Source: Rhodobacter sp. (GTDB lineage Bacteria; Pseudomonadota; Alphaproteobacteria; Rhodobacterales; Rhodobacteraceae). From it: a DNA stretch of 64,000 nt. Under the pieces are notes generated by a model. It was given only the letters and a program-made list of their open reading frames with translations, did no database searches and had not been told where the DNA came from. The translations under genes and the position numbers were made by a program. This document shows positions 35,455-44,648 of the stretch, piece by piece. Where the stretch lies: positions 1-64,000 of the forward strand of contig JAIYAE010000035.1 in NCBI GenBank assembly GCA_027489175.1. The letters run 5' to 3'. Positions within the stretch are counted from its first letter, which is position 1. Each line of letters begins with the position of its first letter.

Positions 35455-37002
35455 TTACCCTAAATCGCCCGCATCGGAAGGGAAAGCCTCTCCCAGCGCC
35501 AGGGGCGCTGGCTCACGCTTCAGATCGTCGATCGACAGGGGCGACATGGGGCGCGCCAGCCGGTTCCGCACCACCCAATGTAGACGCACTTGGGCCCGGG
35601 TGATCGCCACATAGGCCAGCCGCTTCCAAAGCGGCACGCCCGCCTCGCTCCGCCCCGACTGCGCGGCGGCGTAAAGATCGGGGGCGAAGACCTGCACGTC
35701 CTCCCACTGCGACCCTTGCGCCTTGTGGATGGTTACCGCAGCGCCATGCAGGAACGCCGCCCCCATCCGGGCGGCATGCGGGATGAAGGGTTCCTCCTCA
35801 TCCGGCTTTTCGATCTTGATGATGCTGGCGGCCGAAACCTGCGGCTCCTCGGCCCCCACCACATGCAGGCGGGCAAAGCCCTCGCGGTTGCCTTCGCCCA
35901 GATAGATCACCTGCGCGCCTTTGATCAGGCCCCGCGCCTCAAGGTCGATGCGCTTCTTCCGATGCTTCAGCGGCAGCTCGATCCCGTCGCAGATCAAAGG
36001 TTCGCCCGGCAACAGCGCATCCTCCGGCGCGCCATAGGCGGCCCGGAACGCCTGGATCAACCGCACCCGCGTGGCATTGCGCCAGACGAGGACAGGGGAG
36101 CGTGCCATCAGCCCCGCCTCCACCCTTTCCGCCCAGACCACGCGACCGTCGTCGCGGGCGCGGGCCTGCACCATCGCCTCAAACTCCTCAAACCCCAACC
36201 GGTCATCGCCCAGGGCATGGGCGAGGTCGAGGATAGGGTTATCCTCCGCCTGCCGGTGAATGCGGCTTAGCGTCAGGCGGCGGCTTTCGGGCAGCTTGTC
36301 AAAGACCATCGCACCCGATGACCCCACCGGGGCTAGCTGCGCCGGGTCGCCAAACAGCACCAGCACCGGAAAGATCTCGCGCAGATCCTCCAGCTGGCGC
36401 TCGTCCAGCATCGAGCTTTCGTCGACAAAGCCCACATCCAAGGGCTCCTCCCGCCGCTTCCAGCCCTTGATGAAATCGCTGCCCTTCAGCCCCGCCGCGG
36501 CCAAGGCCCCGGGGATGCTGGCGACCGTCTGGTAAAACGCATGCGCCCGGTCCAAGGCCACATCGGTCAGCCCCTCGACCACTGGGCGCGTGCCCGTCCC
36601 CGCCAGCCATTCGGCAATCTTTTCGTACTGCGGGTCATAGACCGGAGTGTAAAGAATCCGGTGGATCGTCGTCGCCGGCACCCCGCGCAGACGCAGCACG
36701 CTTGCCGCCTTGTTCGTCGGCGCCAGAATCGCCAGCGTCCGGCGATCCTTGCGCCGCCGCCCCTCATAATCGCCCGAGACGATGTCCACCCCCGCCGCCT
36801 TCAGGCTGCGATAGGCCTCGGCCAAAAGCATCGTCTTGCCCGACCCCGCCTTCCCGACCACCGCCAGCACAGTTGCCTTGCCTTCGGCCATCGGCAGGGT
36901 TTGCCCTTCGCCAAGGTCAATTCCATGGCCCACAAGGGCCGCAGCCAGGCGGTCAAAGGCTTCGGCCTGGTCGTCGGAAAAGGTCAGCGCGGGGACGGTC
37001 AT
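35455..37002 (-). CDS. RecD-like ATP-dependent DNA helicase (SF1)
   Basis: The 515-residue SF1 helicase has motif I VVGKAGSGKTML (about residues 48-59), motif Ia LAPTNKAASVLR, motif II VDESSML, motif III LFGDPAQLAPV and the C-terminal UvrD_C_2-like motifs VTIHKAQGSQW and YVAITRAQVRL. It lacks the N-terminal and nuclease parts of RecBCD, so it is a short stand-alone RecD-like helicase probably used in repair or recombination. It reads ahead of the RAM-domain gene, with 18 bases between them. Confidence 0.85.
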   Translation of the reverse strand: MTVPALTFSDDQAEAFDRLAAALVGHGIDLGEGQTLPMAEGKATVLAVVGKAGSGKTMLLAEAYRSLKAAGVDIVSGDYEGRRRKDRRTLAILAPTNKAASVLRLRGVPATTIHRILYTPVYDPQYEKIAEWLAGTGTRPVVEGLTDVALDRAHAFYQTVASIPGALAAAGLKGSDFIKGWKRREEPLDVGFVDESSMLDERQLEDLREIFPVLVLFGDPAQLAPVGSSGAMVFDKLPESRRLTLSRIHRQAEDNPILDLAHALGDDRLGFEEFEAMVQARARDDGRVVWAERVEAGLMARSPVLVWRNATRVRLIQAFRAAYGAPEDALLPGEPLICDGIELPLKHRKKRIDLEARGLIKGAQVIYLGEGNREGFARLHVVGAEEPQVSAASIIKIEKPDEEEPFIPHAARMGAAFLHGAAVTIHKAQGSQWEDVQVFAPDLYAAAQSGRSEAGVPLWKRLAYVAITRAQVRLHWVVRNRLARPMSPLSIDDLKREPAPLALGEAFPSDAGDLG

Positions 37003-37043
37003 CCCCTGACCATATCGCCGCCCGCCGCCCGGCGTAAGGCCCG

Positions 37044-37223
37044 CTAATGCGCCCGGCGGCGGATGAAGATCGGCACCGGCCCATCCCTATCAAGGTCAGC
37101 ACCGATCTCCCGTCGGGCGGTGGCAAGGGTCTCCTCCACTTGGCGCGCCAATTCCGGCAAATCGTTCCTGCAGGCATAGTCGTGCAGGTCCGACAGCATG
37201 TCGAAGATCCAGTCGTGGCGCAT
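37044..37223 (-). CDS. Small hypothetical protein, 59 aa
   Basis: From the ATG at 37223 (AGGGG 4 bases upstream) the product is a 59-residue soluble protein, MRHDWIFDMLSDLHDYACRN, mostly helical, ending in a basic RRRAH tail. It lies 41 bases upstream of the helicase gene in the same orientation. A longer frame to 37286 is possible but begins with unlikely composition. No family recognised. Confidence 0.55.
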   Translation of the reverse strand: MRHDWIFDMLSDLHDYACRNDLPELARQVEETLATARREIGADLDRDGPVPIFIRRRAH

Positions 37224-37385
37224 GAACCCCTCGGGACGAACATTCAGCAGCCGCCCCGGTGGACCTGCCTTGGCCAGCCCCGTCAAAGGGACTGGCCAGA
37301 AGCAACGTCACCGGTTTCCTGCCACAGCAGAGATACGCCCGACAGAGTAAACCACAGATTAATGCCAAAGGTCAGTGGTTGTGGG

Positions 37386-38672
37386 TCAAGCGCCCACACT
37401 CGCCTCAAGCGTGTCCTCGAAGGTGCGAAGTCCCGTTCTTGGCGCCTGGACCAGCACCGCCATGTTGCCCGGCTTGTGCTGGTTCTTCCACATCAGGGTA
37501 TGCGCCTTCGGAATCTCGGCCCAGGGGAACACCTCGGACATGCAGGGGTCCAGCCGGCGCTCCACCATCAGCTTGTTGGCCGCCGCCGCCTGCTTCAGAT
37601 GCGCGAAATGGCTGCCCTGCAGGCGCTTTTGGTGCATCCACATGTAGCGCACGTCGAAGGTGCAGTTGAACCCGGTGGTCCCGGCACAGATCACCACCAT
37701 CCCGCCCTTCTTGCACACCAAGGATGAGACCGGGAACGTCGCCTCGCCCGGATGCTCGAACACCATGTCCACGGACACCCCCTTGCCGGTGATGTCCCAG
37801 ATCGCCTTGCCAAAGCGCCGCGCCTCTTTCAGCCAGTCGTTGTATTCCGGCGTGTTGACCTTCGGCAGCTGTCCCCAGCACTTGAACTCATTGCGGTTGA
37901 TGACGCCCTTCGCCCCAAGTGACATCACGAAATCCCGCTTCGATTCGTCACTGATCACACCAATCGCATTGGCCCCCGCCGTGTTGATCAGCTGGATCGC
38001 GTAGGACCCCAGCCCCCCCGAGGCGCCCCAGACCAGCACATTCTGCCCCGGCTTCAGGTCATGCGGTTCATGCCCGAAGAGCATCCGGTAGGCAGTGGCC
38101 AGCGTCAGCGTATAACAGGCCGATTCCTCCCAGGTCAGGTGCTTTGGCCGCGGCATCAGCTGCTGCGCCTGCACCCGGGTGAACTGCGCAAAGCTGCCGT
38201 CATGCGTCTCGTAGCCCCAGATGCGCTGGCTTGGGGAATACATCGGGTCACCGCCGTTGCACTCCTCATCGTCGCCGTCGTCCTGGTTGCAATGCACCAC
38301 GACCTCGTCGCCGACCTTCCAGCGCTTGACCTTGTCGCCAACCGCCCAAACGATCCCCGCCGCGTCCGAGCCGAGGACCGCATAGGGTGCCTTATGGCCG
38401 TCAAAGACGCTGATCGGCTCGCCAAGCGCCGCCCAGACGCCGTTGTAATTGACCCCGGCGGCCATCACCATCACCAGCACTTCGTTGCTGTCGATCGCCC
38501 AGGTGTCCACCACCTCGACCTGAAAGGCGGTTTCGGGGGGGCCATGCCGCTCGCGACGGATGGTCCAGGCGTACATCTGCTTCGGCACATGGCCAAGGGG
38601 CGGCATTTCGCCAAGTTCGTACAGGTCCTTCGTTGGCGCGTCCGCCAAAGCAGCATGCGTGTCCAAAGCCAA
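37386..38672 (-). CDS. ccr: Crotonyl-CoA carboxylase/reductase
   Basis: The 428-residue zinc-less medium-chain reductase makes (2S)-ethylmalonyl-CoA from crotonyl-CoA, CO2 and NADPH, the defining step of the ethylmalonyl-CoA pathway. Features are DLYELGEMPPLGHVPKQMYA, NYNGVWAALGEPI, VLGSDAAGIVW, the insert DGDDEECNGGDP, the Rossmann loop WGASGGLGSYAIQL and the CO2-site region FEHPGEATFPVS. I place the start at TTG 38672, because GGAGG ends 5 bases upstream and the product then opens MALD, as I recall for R. sphaeroides Ccr. The ATG at 38684 has no ribosome binding site. Confidence 0.95.
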   Translation of the reverse strand: MALDTHAALADAPTKDLYELGEMPPLGHVPKQMYAWTIRRERHGPPETAFQVEVVDTWAIDSNEVLVMVMAAGVNYNGVWAALGEPISVFDGHKAPYAVLGSDAAGIVWAVGDKVKRWKVGDEVVVHCNQDDGDDEECNGGDPMYSPSQRIWGYETHDGSFAQFTRVQAQQLMPRPKHLTWEESACYTLTLATAYRMLFGHEPHDLKPGQNVLVWGASGGLGSYAIQLINTAGANAIGVISDESKRDFVMSLGAKGVINRNEFKCWGQLPKVNTPEYNDWLKEARRFGKAIWDITGKGVSVDMVFEHPGEATFPVSSLVCKKGGMVVICAGTTGFNCTFDVRYMWMHQKRLQGSHFAHLKQAAAANKLMVERRLDPCMSEVFPWAEIPKAHTLMWKNQHKPGNMAVLVQAPRTGLRTFEDTLEASVGA

Positions 38673-38814
38673 ACCAGCCTCCATCCTGATGCCGCGCCGC
38701 AGAATCAGCGCGCTTTCGTCGCAGGTAATCGGGCCTTGCGCAATTTTGCAATAGTCAGCTTGGGTGATTTTGTAATTTTATGTCTGCGGCATTGCAGCAC
38801 TGCGGGCAGAAGGC

Positions 38815-40164
38815 TTACACATCCGGGATTGAGGCCGCGTAAAACGCCAACAACCGCCGCTCGGCCAAAGCCGGCTGCAGCGCCCCGCTGACCGCGTCTT
38901 CGGCCACCAGCCCGCGCCCGATCAACGGGGTCAGCCCTTCGGCCAGAACCACGTCCAGACCCTGCGGCGGCAGCTTCAGGACCGCGCCCGCCGCCGCCAG
39001 CCGCCCGATCAGCGCCTCCACCCGCCCCCGAAGTTCGGCGCGCGACGCCGCCCCCTCGCCCAGCGCCCGCGCCACCAGCGGCACAGGCAGCACCGGCACC
39101 ACCTCGGAAATCGCCGCCATCAGCCGCACGCCAAGCCCGTCGACCGTGCCCCCTTCGGCCAGATGGGCGCGCAGGCTGACCGGCGCACCGAAACCCGCCG
39201 CCGCCGTCCCAAAGCCCGCGCGCCGCCCCACGGCCCGTGCCGCCAGATACCACAGCGTCGCCCAGGCCACCCGCAGCGGCCGGTTGCGAAAGCGCCGCGT
39301 CTCGTTTGCCGCCGCTTCCACCAGCACGCGGTCTTCCAGCACCCGGTCATAGGCCAGGCCCACCGGCACAAAGACCACGTCGCGCCCGGCCGAATCGAAC
39401 CCTTCGACGATATAGCTGATCAGCCCCATCTTCGCAGGACCCACCCGGCCATCCAGGCTCAGACCGCCTTCGGGAAAGATCGCCTGCGTCGTGCCCTCCT
39501 CCGTGGCCATCTGCACATAGCGGGCAAGCACCTTGCGGTAGAGCGCATTGCGGCTGCCCCGCCGGATGAAATAGGCCCCCATCGCCCGGATCATGGCACT
39601 CAACGGCCAGACCCGCGCCCATTCCCCCACCGCATAGGACAGCGCCGCCCGGTCGGCGACCAGCCAGGTGATCAGCACATAGTCGATGTTGCTGCGGTGG
39701 TTCATCACGAAGATCACGGTGGCCCGGGCGTCCAGATGGCCAAGCTCCTTGTCCACCTTGCCCACCCGCACGCGGTACAGAAACCGGCTCAGCCCCTTTG
39801 CGGCCCGGGTCGCAAAGCCGAAATACAAGGTCGCCGAAAACCCCGGCACGATCTCCCGCGCATAGCGCCGCGCCTCTTCAAAGGCGACCTCCCCCGGCAC
39901 GCCCGTTTCCGCGGCATGGGCCATCGCGGCCTCAACCACCTTCGGGTCATAGGCCAACCGCGCCACCATGTCGGACCGCTGCGCCAGCTTGAACAGGTCG
40001 ATCTTCCGGTCCAGCCGCGCGTTCAACCGCTGCATCGCGCGCTCGGCACGGCGTCGGAAGAACCAGCGAACGGACGGGAACAGGAAATGCGTCGCAAAAC
40101 TGATCCCGGCAAAGCCAAGGATCAGAACCAACAACCAGACCGGAACCGCGATTGAACCGAACAT
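38815..40164 (-). CDS. 1-acyl-glycerol-3-phosphate/glycerol-3-phosphate acyltransferase-like protein
   Basis: The 449-residue membrane-anchored acyltransferase has one N-terminal transmembrane segment (about residues 5-28) and the PlsC/PlsB motifs NHRSNIDYVL (H-x4-D) and FPEGGLSLDGR. It transfers acyl groups to a glycerophosphate-type acceptor. The start at ATG 40164 opens directly before the membrane segment; a TTG at 40197 is an alternative. Downstream in reading order lies ccr after about 140 bases. Long relative to ordinary PlsC (about 250 residues), with an extra C-terminal region of about 200 residues. Confidence 0.8.
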   Translation of the reverse strand: MFGSIAVPVWLLVLILGFAGISFATHFLFPSVRWFFRRRAERAMQRLNARLDRKIDLFKLAQRSDMVARLAYDPKVVEAAMAHAAETGVPGEVAFEEARRYAREIVPGFSATLYFGFATRAAKGLSRFLYRVRVGKVDKELGHLDARATVIFVMNHRSNIDYVLITWLVADRAALSYAVGEWARVWPLSAMIRAMGAYFIRRGSRNALYRKVLARYVQMATEEGTTQAIFPEGGLSLDGRVGPAKMGLISYIVEGFDSAGRDVVFVPVGLAYDRVLEDRVLVEAAANETRRFRNRPLRVAWATLWYLAARAVGRRAGFGTAAAGFGAPVSLRAHLAEGGTVDGLGVRLMAAISEVVPVLPVPLVARALGEGAASRAELRGRVEALIGRLAAAGAVLKLPPQGLDVVLAEGLTPLIGRGLVAEDAVSGALQPALAERRLLAFYAASIPDV

Positions 40165-40227
40165 GCCAAACCCTAGCGGATCATTCCCCTGCGGCAATCT
40201 CTTTCATTTCTCGGGCCTTTCACTCTG

Positions 40228-40267
40228 GCCCAAATATCCCGGGGGGTCCGGGGGGCTGGCCCCCCGG
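40228..40267. repeat. Dispersed G-rich hairpin repeat, copy B
   Basis: The box GCCCAAATATCC (40228-40239), then GGGGGGTCC, then a perfect stem CCGGGGGGC (40248-40256)/GCCCCCCGG (40259-40267). Same order as the copy at 35138. It sits between the divergent acyltransferase and ecm genes, about 90 bases before the ecm start, so here a simple terminator role is less obvious. Confidence 0.6.
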
Positions 40268-40355
40268 TCTGTGATCGCCGCAGCGCAGCGATTGACATTG
40301 GCACGAAATGTCGCGTATCCCACCCCTGACGCAACAAAATTACCAAGAGGCGCCG

Positions 40356-42326
40356 ATGTCCACCGAAAAGCCCAAAGATGCGCCGTGGCTCTTCCGCACC
40401 TACGCCGGCCATTCGACCGCTGCCGCCTCGAACGCGCTTTATCGCACCAACCTGTCCAAAGGCCAGACCGGCCTCTCCGTCGCCTTCGATCTGCCCACCC
40501 AGACCGGCTATGACAGCGACGACCCCCGGGCGAGGGGAGAGGTCGGCAAGGTCGGCGTCCCCATCGCCCATCTTGGCGACATGCGGATGCTCTTTCAGGA
40601 CATCCCCCTGGAACAGATGAACACCTCGATGACGATCAACGCCACCGCGCCGTGGCTCTTCGCCCTCTACATCGCCGTCGCCGAAGAACAGGGCGCGGAT
40701 GTCTCCGCCCTGCAGGGCACCGTCCAGAACGACATCATCAAGGAATACCTCAGCCGCGGCACATATATCCTGCCGCCCGAACCCTCGCTCCGCCTCATCA
40801 CGGACGTCGCGGCCTATACCGGCCAGCACTTGCCCAAGTGGAACCCGATGAACGTCTGCAGCTACCACCTGCAAGAGGCCGGGGCCACGCCGGAGCAGGA
40901 ACTTGCCTTCGCCCTCGCCACTGCCTGCGCGGTGCTGGATGATCTGAAAGTGAAAGTTTCCCCCGCAGAATTCCCCGCAATGGCGGGCAGAATGTCGTTT
41001 TTTGTCAATGCCGGCATCCGCTTCGTGACCGAGCTTTGCAAAATGCGCGCCTTCACCGCCCTCTGGGATGAGCTTCTGGAAACCCGCTACGGCATCACCG
41101 ACCCCAAATTCCGCCGCTTCCGCTATGGGGTGCAGGTCAACTCCCTCGGCCTCACCGAACAGCAGCCTGAAAACAACGTCACCCGCATCCTGATCGAGAT
41201 GCTGGCCGTCACCCTCTCCAAGAACGCCCGCGCCCGCGCCGTCCAACTTCCCGCCTGGAACGAAGCGCTTGGCCTGCCCCGCCCTTTCGACCAGCAATGG
41301 TCGCTCCGGATGCAACAGGTCCTCGCCTATGAGACCGACCTTCTGGAATATGATGACCTCTTCGACGGCAATCCCGCCATCGAGGCCAAGGTGAATGCCC
41401 TCAAGGCCCAGGCGCTGGAAGAGCTCGCCCATATCGACGCGATGGGCGGGGCCGTCGCCGCGATCGCCTATATGAAGTCGCGGCTGGTCGACTCGAACGC
41501 CGACCGCCTTGCCCGCATCGAATCCGGGGCGACCACCGTGGTCGGCGTCAACCGCTTCACCACCACCGAACCCTCGCCCCTCACCACTGGTGACGGCCTC
41601 ATCATGCAGGCCGACCCGAAGGCCGAGGCTGACCAGTGCGCCCGCCTTGCCCTCTGGCGTAGCCAGCGCGACCCCGCGAAAGTGGGCGCAGCCCTCGCCG
41701 CGCTGCGGCAGGCGGCCGAGACCGGCGCCAACATCATGCCCGCCTCCATCCAATGCGCCAAAGCTGGCGTCACCACCGGCGAATGGGGCGCCGCAATGCG
41801 CGCCCTATATGGTGAATACCGCGCGCCCACGGGCGTCTCCCAGAACCCCTCCAACCGCACCGAAGGCCTTGAACCTGTCCGTGACGAGGTTGCGAAAGTC
41901 GCCGCCAAACTGGGCCACCCCCTCCGCCTCCTCCTTGGCAAGCCTGGCCTTGACGGCCATTCCAACGGTGCCGAACAGATCGCCACCCGCGCCCGCGACT
42001 GCGGGATGGAGATCACCTATGACGGCATCCGCCTGACCCCGGCCGAGATTGTCGCCGCCGTCGCCGACAAGCGCCCCGATGTCATCGGCCTCTCCATCCT
42101 GTCGGGCAGCCATGTCGCCCTGATCGAAGAGACGATGAAACTTCTGCAAGACCAAGGGCTTGCTCACACCCCCCTCGTCGTTGGCGGCATCATCCCCGAC
42201 GACGACGCCCAGACCTTGCGCGCGATGGGCGTGGCCCGCGTCTACACGCCCAAGGATTTCCAGCTGAACCAGATCATGCTTGACCTCGTGGCCCTGGCCG
42301 ATCCGGCCCCGGTGGCGGCCGAATGA
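40356..42326 (+). CDS. ecm: Ethylmalonyl-CoA mutase
   Basis: The 656-residue coenzyme-B12 mutase converts ethylmalonyl-CoA to methylsuccinyl-CoA. The N-terminal substrate barrel (about 1-510) includes GLSVAFDLPTQTGYDSD, MNTSMTINATAPWLF and NVCSYHLQEAGAT. The C-terminal cobalamin domain (about 520-645) has the axial-His motif KPGLDGHSNGAEQIA and the follow-up LSGSHVALI. It is a single-chain enzyme of the size of R. sphaeroides Ecm rather than the larger methylmalonyl-CoA mutase. The start at 40356 has AAGAGG 6 bases upstream. Proximity to ccr supports Ecm over a methylmalonyl-CoA mutase. Confidence 0.92.
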   Translation: MSTEKPKDAPWLFRTYAGHSTAAASNALYRTNLSKGQTGLSVAFDLPTQTGYDSDDPRARGEVGKVGVPIAHLGDMRMLFQDIPLEQMNTSMTINATAPWLFALYIAVAEEQGADVSALQGTVQNDIIKEYLSRGTYILPPEPSLRLITDVAAYTGQHLPKWNPMNVCSYHLQEAGATPEQELAFALATACAVLDDLKVKVSPAEFPAMAGRMSFFVNAGIRFVTELCKMRAFTALWDELLETRYGITDPKFRRFRYGVQVNSLGLTEQQPENNVTRILIEMLAVTLSKNARARAVQLPAWNEALGLPRPFDQQWSLRMQQVLAYETDLLEYDDLFDGNPAIEAKVNALKAQALEELAHIDAMGGAVAAIAYMKSRLVDSNADRLARIESGATTVVGVNRFTTTEPSPLTTGDGLIMQADPKAEADQCARLALWRSQRDPAKVGAALAALRQAAETGANIMPASIQCAKAGVTTGEWGAAMRALYGEYRAPTGVSQNPSNRTEGLEPVRDEVAKVAAKLGHPLRLLLGKPGLDGHSNGAEQIATRARDCGMEITYDGIRLTPAEIVAAVADKRPDVIGLSILSGSHVALIEETMKLLQDQGLAHTPLVVGGIIPDDDAQTLRAMGVARVYTPKDFQLNQIMLDLVALADPAPVAAE

Positions 42327-42405
42327 TCCGACCCTAAGGTTTTCCAGCCTTTCCCCGCCGCCCGCACAGGCTTACCCCTTGGCCCACCCAAGGAAAGCCC
42401 ACCCC

Positions 42406-42804
42406 ATGCATCGCGCCCTCCTCCTCATCCTCTTCGCCCTGCCCGCCGCCGCGCAGGAACCCGCCTGGCCCGCCGAATTCGCCGCGATCATCGCTGACTC
42501 CTCCAGCATGTGCGAAGGCTTCTCCGTCTCGCCCGAGGCGGTCAGCCAGCGCGACCTGAACGGCGATGGCACGCTGGACTGGGTTCTCGACTCTGCCGGT
42601 TTCACCTGCGCCAACAGCTACGGCACCTTCTGCGGCACGGGTGGCTGCGCGGTAGAGACCCTGATTAACGGGGTGCAAGGCTCGCTCCTATTGCACAGCT
42701 GGGATACCGAGACGGTCGGCAGCACCACCTATCTCACCGCGCCGAACCGGTCGGGCGAAACGGCGCGCTTCCTCTGGACCGGCAGCGAATGGCAACTGCA
42801 ATGA
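42406..42804 (+). CDS. Small exported Cys-rich protein with DxDG-type loop
   Basis: The 132-residue protein has a signal peptide (MHRALLLILFALPAAAQ) and a mature part with a calcium-loop-like DLNGDGTLDWVLD followed by CANSYGTFCGTGGC. The protein encoded at 43237-43710 has the same order of elements, so the two are paralogues. The start at 42406 has AAGGAAAG upstream. The stop overlaps the next gene by 4 bases. Probably periplasmic; function unknown. Confidence 0.75.
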   Translation: MHRALLLILFALPAAAQEPAWPAEFAAIIADSSSMCEGFSVSPEAVSQRDLNGDGTLDWVLDSAGFTCANSYGTFCGTGGCAVETLINGVQGSLLLHSWDTETVGSTTYLTAPNRSGETARFLWTGSEWQLQ

Positions 42805-43202
42805 TCCGCGCCGCCCTGCTGCTCACGCTGACAGCCGCACCCGCAATGGCGCAGGATTTCGTCTTCCGGCAAGACTGCGAGCTGACGCTCAGCGCCTGTG
42901 ACATGATGCGCGACGGGGATCCGGCCGCGTGCCCTGTCGGCCTGAAGATCAACGCCCGTTTCTGGGCGGAAGGCGATGCATTCTACCTGCAGACGCCCGA
43001 AACGGATGCAGGCGGCCCACCACAAACCTTCTCGCTTGGGCAGGGCTACTTCACGGACGCGATCCGCCTTTACTACGTGAAGGATCACCCACGGCTCGAC
43101 GGGATGTTCTGGATCGCTGATGACGGCACCTCGGGCGCGCAGTTTTCCTATGACGGGCAGGAAGATTATTTCGACGCCGTCTGCACCCCCTTGCCAGACT
43201 GA
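42801..43202 (+). CDS. Small exported protein, 133 aa
   Basis: The ATG at 42801 overlaps the previous stop (ATGA), so it is translationally coupled. A signal peptide (MIRAALLLTLTAAPAMAQ) precedes a mature domain with four cysteines (DCELTLSACDMM, AACPVG, AVCTPLPD) and several aromatic beta-strand-like segments. It differs from its two neighbours but shares export and cysteine richness, so the three probably act together in the periplasm. No family recognised. Confidence 0.7.
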   Translation: MIRAALLLTLTAAPAMAQDFVFRQDCELTLSACDMMRDGDPAACPVGLKINARFWAEGDAFYLQTPETDAGGPPQTFSLGQGYFTDAIRLYYVKDHPRLDGMFWIADDGTSGAQFSYDGQEDYFDAVCTPLPD

Positions 43203-43236
43203 CCCCATTCCCACGCCTGTTAAGGAAAGACCTCCC

Positions 43237-43710
43237 ATGCGCCTTTTGCCGATCATGGCCCTGGCCAGCCTGCCCCTTTGCCTTGCCGCCGCCGCCAAGG
43301 CCGAGGTTCCAGCCGATGCTCCCCCCGCGCTCATCGGCCTTCTGGAGTATCACAGCACCGCTTGCGGCATCCAGGGCGGCACCCTGACCACCCCGGCCGA
43401 GGCGATCAGCACCGCCAACCTGAACGGCGACGGGCAGACCGACTACATCCTCGACAGCAGCAAACTGGTCTGCTCCACCCGCCCGGCCATGTTCTGCGTC
43501 TATGAAACAGGGTGTGAGATCAGCCTCTTCGTCGGCACCGGGCAGCACACGCTGATCGTCAAGGAATGGTCGCTAAAGGATGCAGGCCCCGTGCAGCACC
43601 TTGTCGCCACCATCGACGGCGATCTTCTCAACAGCCCGGTCGATATCACCAGCCACATGGTCTGGGATGACGCTGCGGCCGGGTTGAAAATGGTGCCTGC
43701 CGACCACTGA
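43237..43710 (+). CDS. Small exported Cys-rich protein with DxDG-type loop (paralogue)
   Basis: The 157-residue protein has a signal peptide (residues 1-24) and the elements ANLNGDGQTDYILDSSKLVC, CSTRPAMFC and YETGCEISLFVG. These match in order and spacing the product of 42406-42804. The start at 43237 follows AAGGAAAG. It is the last gene of a three-gene run of exported proteins between ecm and deoD. The N-D-G-D loop could bind calcium; function unknown. Confidence 0.75.
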   Translation: MRLLPIMALASLPLCLAAAAKAEVPADAPPALIGLLEYHSTACGIQGGTLTTPAEAISTANLNGDGQTDYILDSSKLVCSTRPAMFCVYETGCEISLFVGTGQHTLIVKEWSLKDAGPVQHLVATIDGDLLNSPVDITSHMVWDDAAAGLKMVPADH

Positions 43711-43865
43711 CGCCCCCTTGCCATCCCCGCCGCCCGCCGCCTTAATGGCGCGTGAAGCCGCCGTGCGTCTCTACCAAAGGAAGACGCAAGGAAGACGGTT
43801 TCAAGACGCGGAAAATATCAGAGGATCAAGGCGTTAACCTTGATCTTGAAAACCTGGGGGACAGC

Positions 43866-44570
43866 ATGACTTTTCACATCGGCGCCAAGACCGGTGACAT
43901 CGCCGAAACCGTCCTTCTGCCCGGTGACCCCTACCGCGCCCGCTGGGCTGCCCAGACCTTTCTGACGGACGCGGTTCTGGTGAACGAAGTCCGCGGCATG
44001 CTCGGCTATACCGGCATGTGGCGCGGCCATCGCGTCACCATCCACGGCTCGGGCATGGGCATGCCGTCGCTGTCGATCTACGCCAATGAGCTGATCCGCG
44101 ATTATGGCGCCAAGACCCTGATCCGCATCGGCTCTGCCGGGGCATTGCCCACCCATGTCAAGGTGCGTGACGTGATCCTGGCGCAAACCGCGTCGACCAT
44201 CGGCTCGCCCTCGCGGTCGATCTTCAAGGAATTGAACTTCGCCCCCTGCGCCGATTTTGGCCTTTTGTCAAAGGCTTACGCGGCGGCCACAGCCAAGGGC
44301 ACGCCGGTCCATGTCGGCGGCATCTACTCCTCTGACACCTTCTATGACGAACGCCCCGACCTGACGGCCGAACTTCTCCGCCACGGCTGCCTTGGCGTCG
44401 AAATGGAGGCAGCCGAGCTTTACATGGTCGCCGCCCGCCACAAGGCCCGCGCCCTCGCCGTGCTGACCGTGTCCGACCACATCACCACGGGTGAGGCGCT
44501 GCCCGCAGACCAGCGCGAACGCAGCTTTGGCGCGATGGTCGAAATCGCGCTGGAGGCCGCCTTCGCCTGA
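43866..44570 (+). CDS. deoD: Purine nucleoside phosphorylase, DeoD type
   Basis: This 234-residue hexameric phosphorylase splits purine nucleosides with phosphate into base and ribose 1-phosphate. Motifs are [45 protein letters not shown], the nucleoside-site [11 protein letters not shown] and [10 protein letters not shown] with the catalytic Asp. The start at 43866 opens MTFHIGAK as in the family, with GGGGG 5 bases upstream. Length matches E. coli DeoD. Confidence 0.94.
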   Translation: MTFHIGAKTGDIAETVLLPGDPYRARWAAQTFLTDAVLVNEVRGMLGYTGMWRGHRVTIHGSGMGMPSLSIYANELIRDYGAKTLIRIGSAGALPTHVKVRDVILAQTASTIGSPSRSIFKELNFAPCADFGLLSKAYAAATAKGTPVHVGGIYSSDTFYDERPDLTAELLRHGCLGVEMEAAELYMVAARHKARALAVLTVSDHITTGEALPADQRERSFGAMVEIALEAAFA

Positions 44571-44648
44571 TCACCCTTTCGTGTTGCGGGTGGCATCGGG
44601 GCGCGGGCGGGCATAGGTGCAGTCCAACCCAACTGATTGGAAAAGCCC

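Noticed and set aside
40173-41753. Open frame of about 526 codons opposite ecm
   Set aside because: Gly/Ala/Asp/Glu-biased shadow of the mutase gene; start region lies in a repeat.
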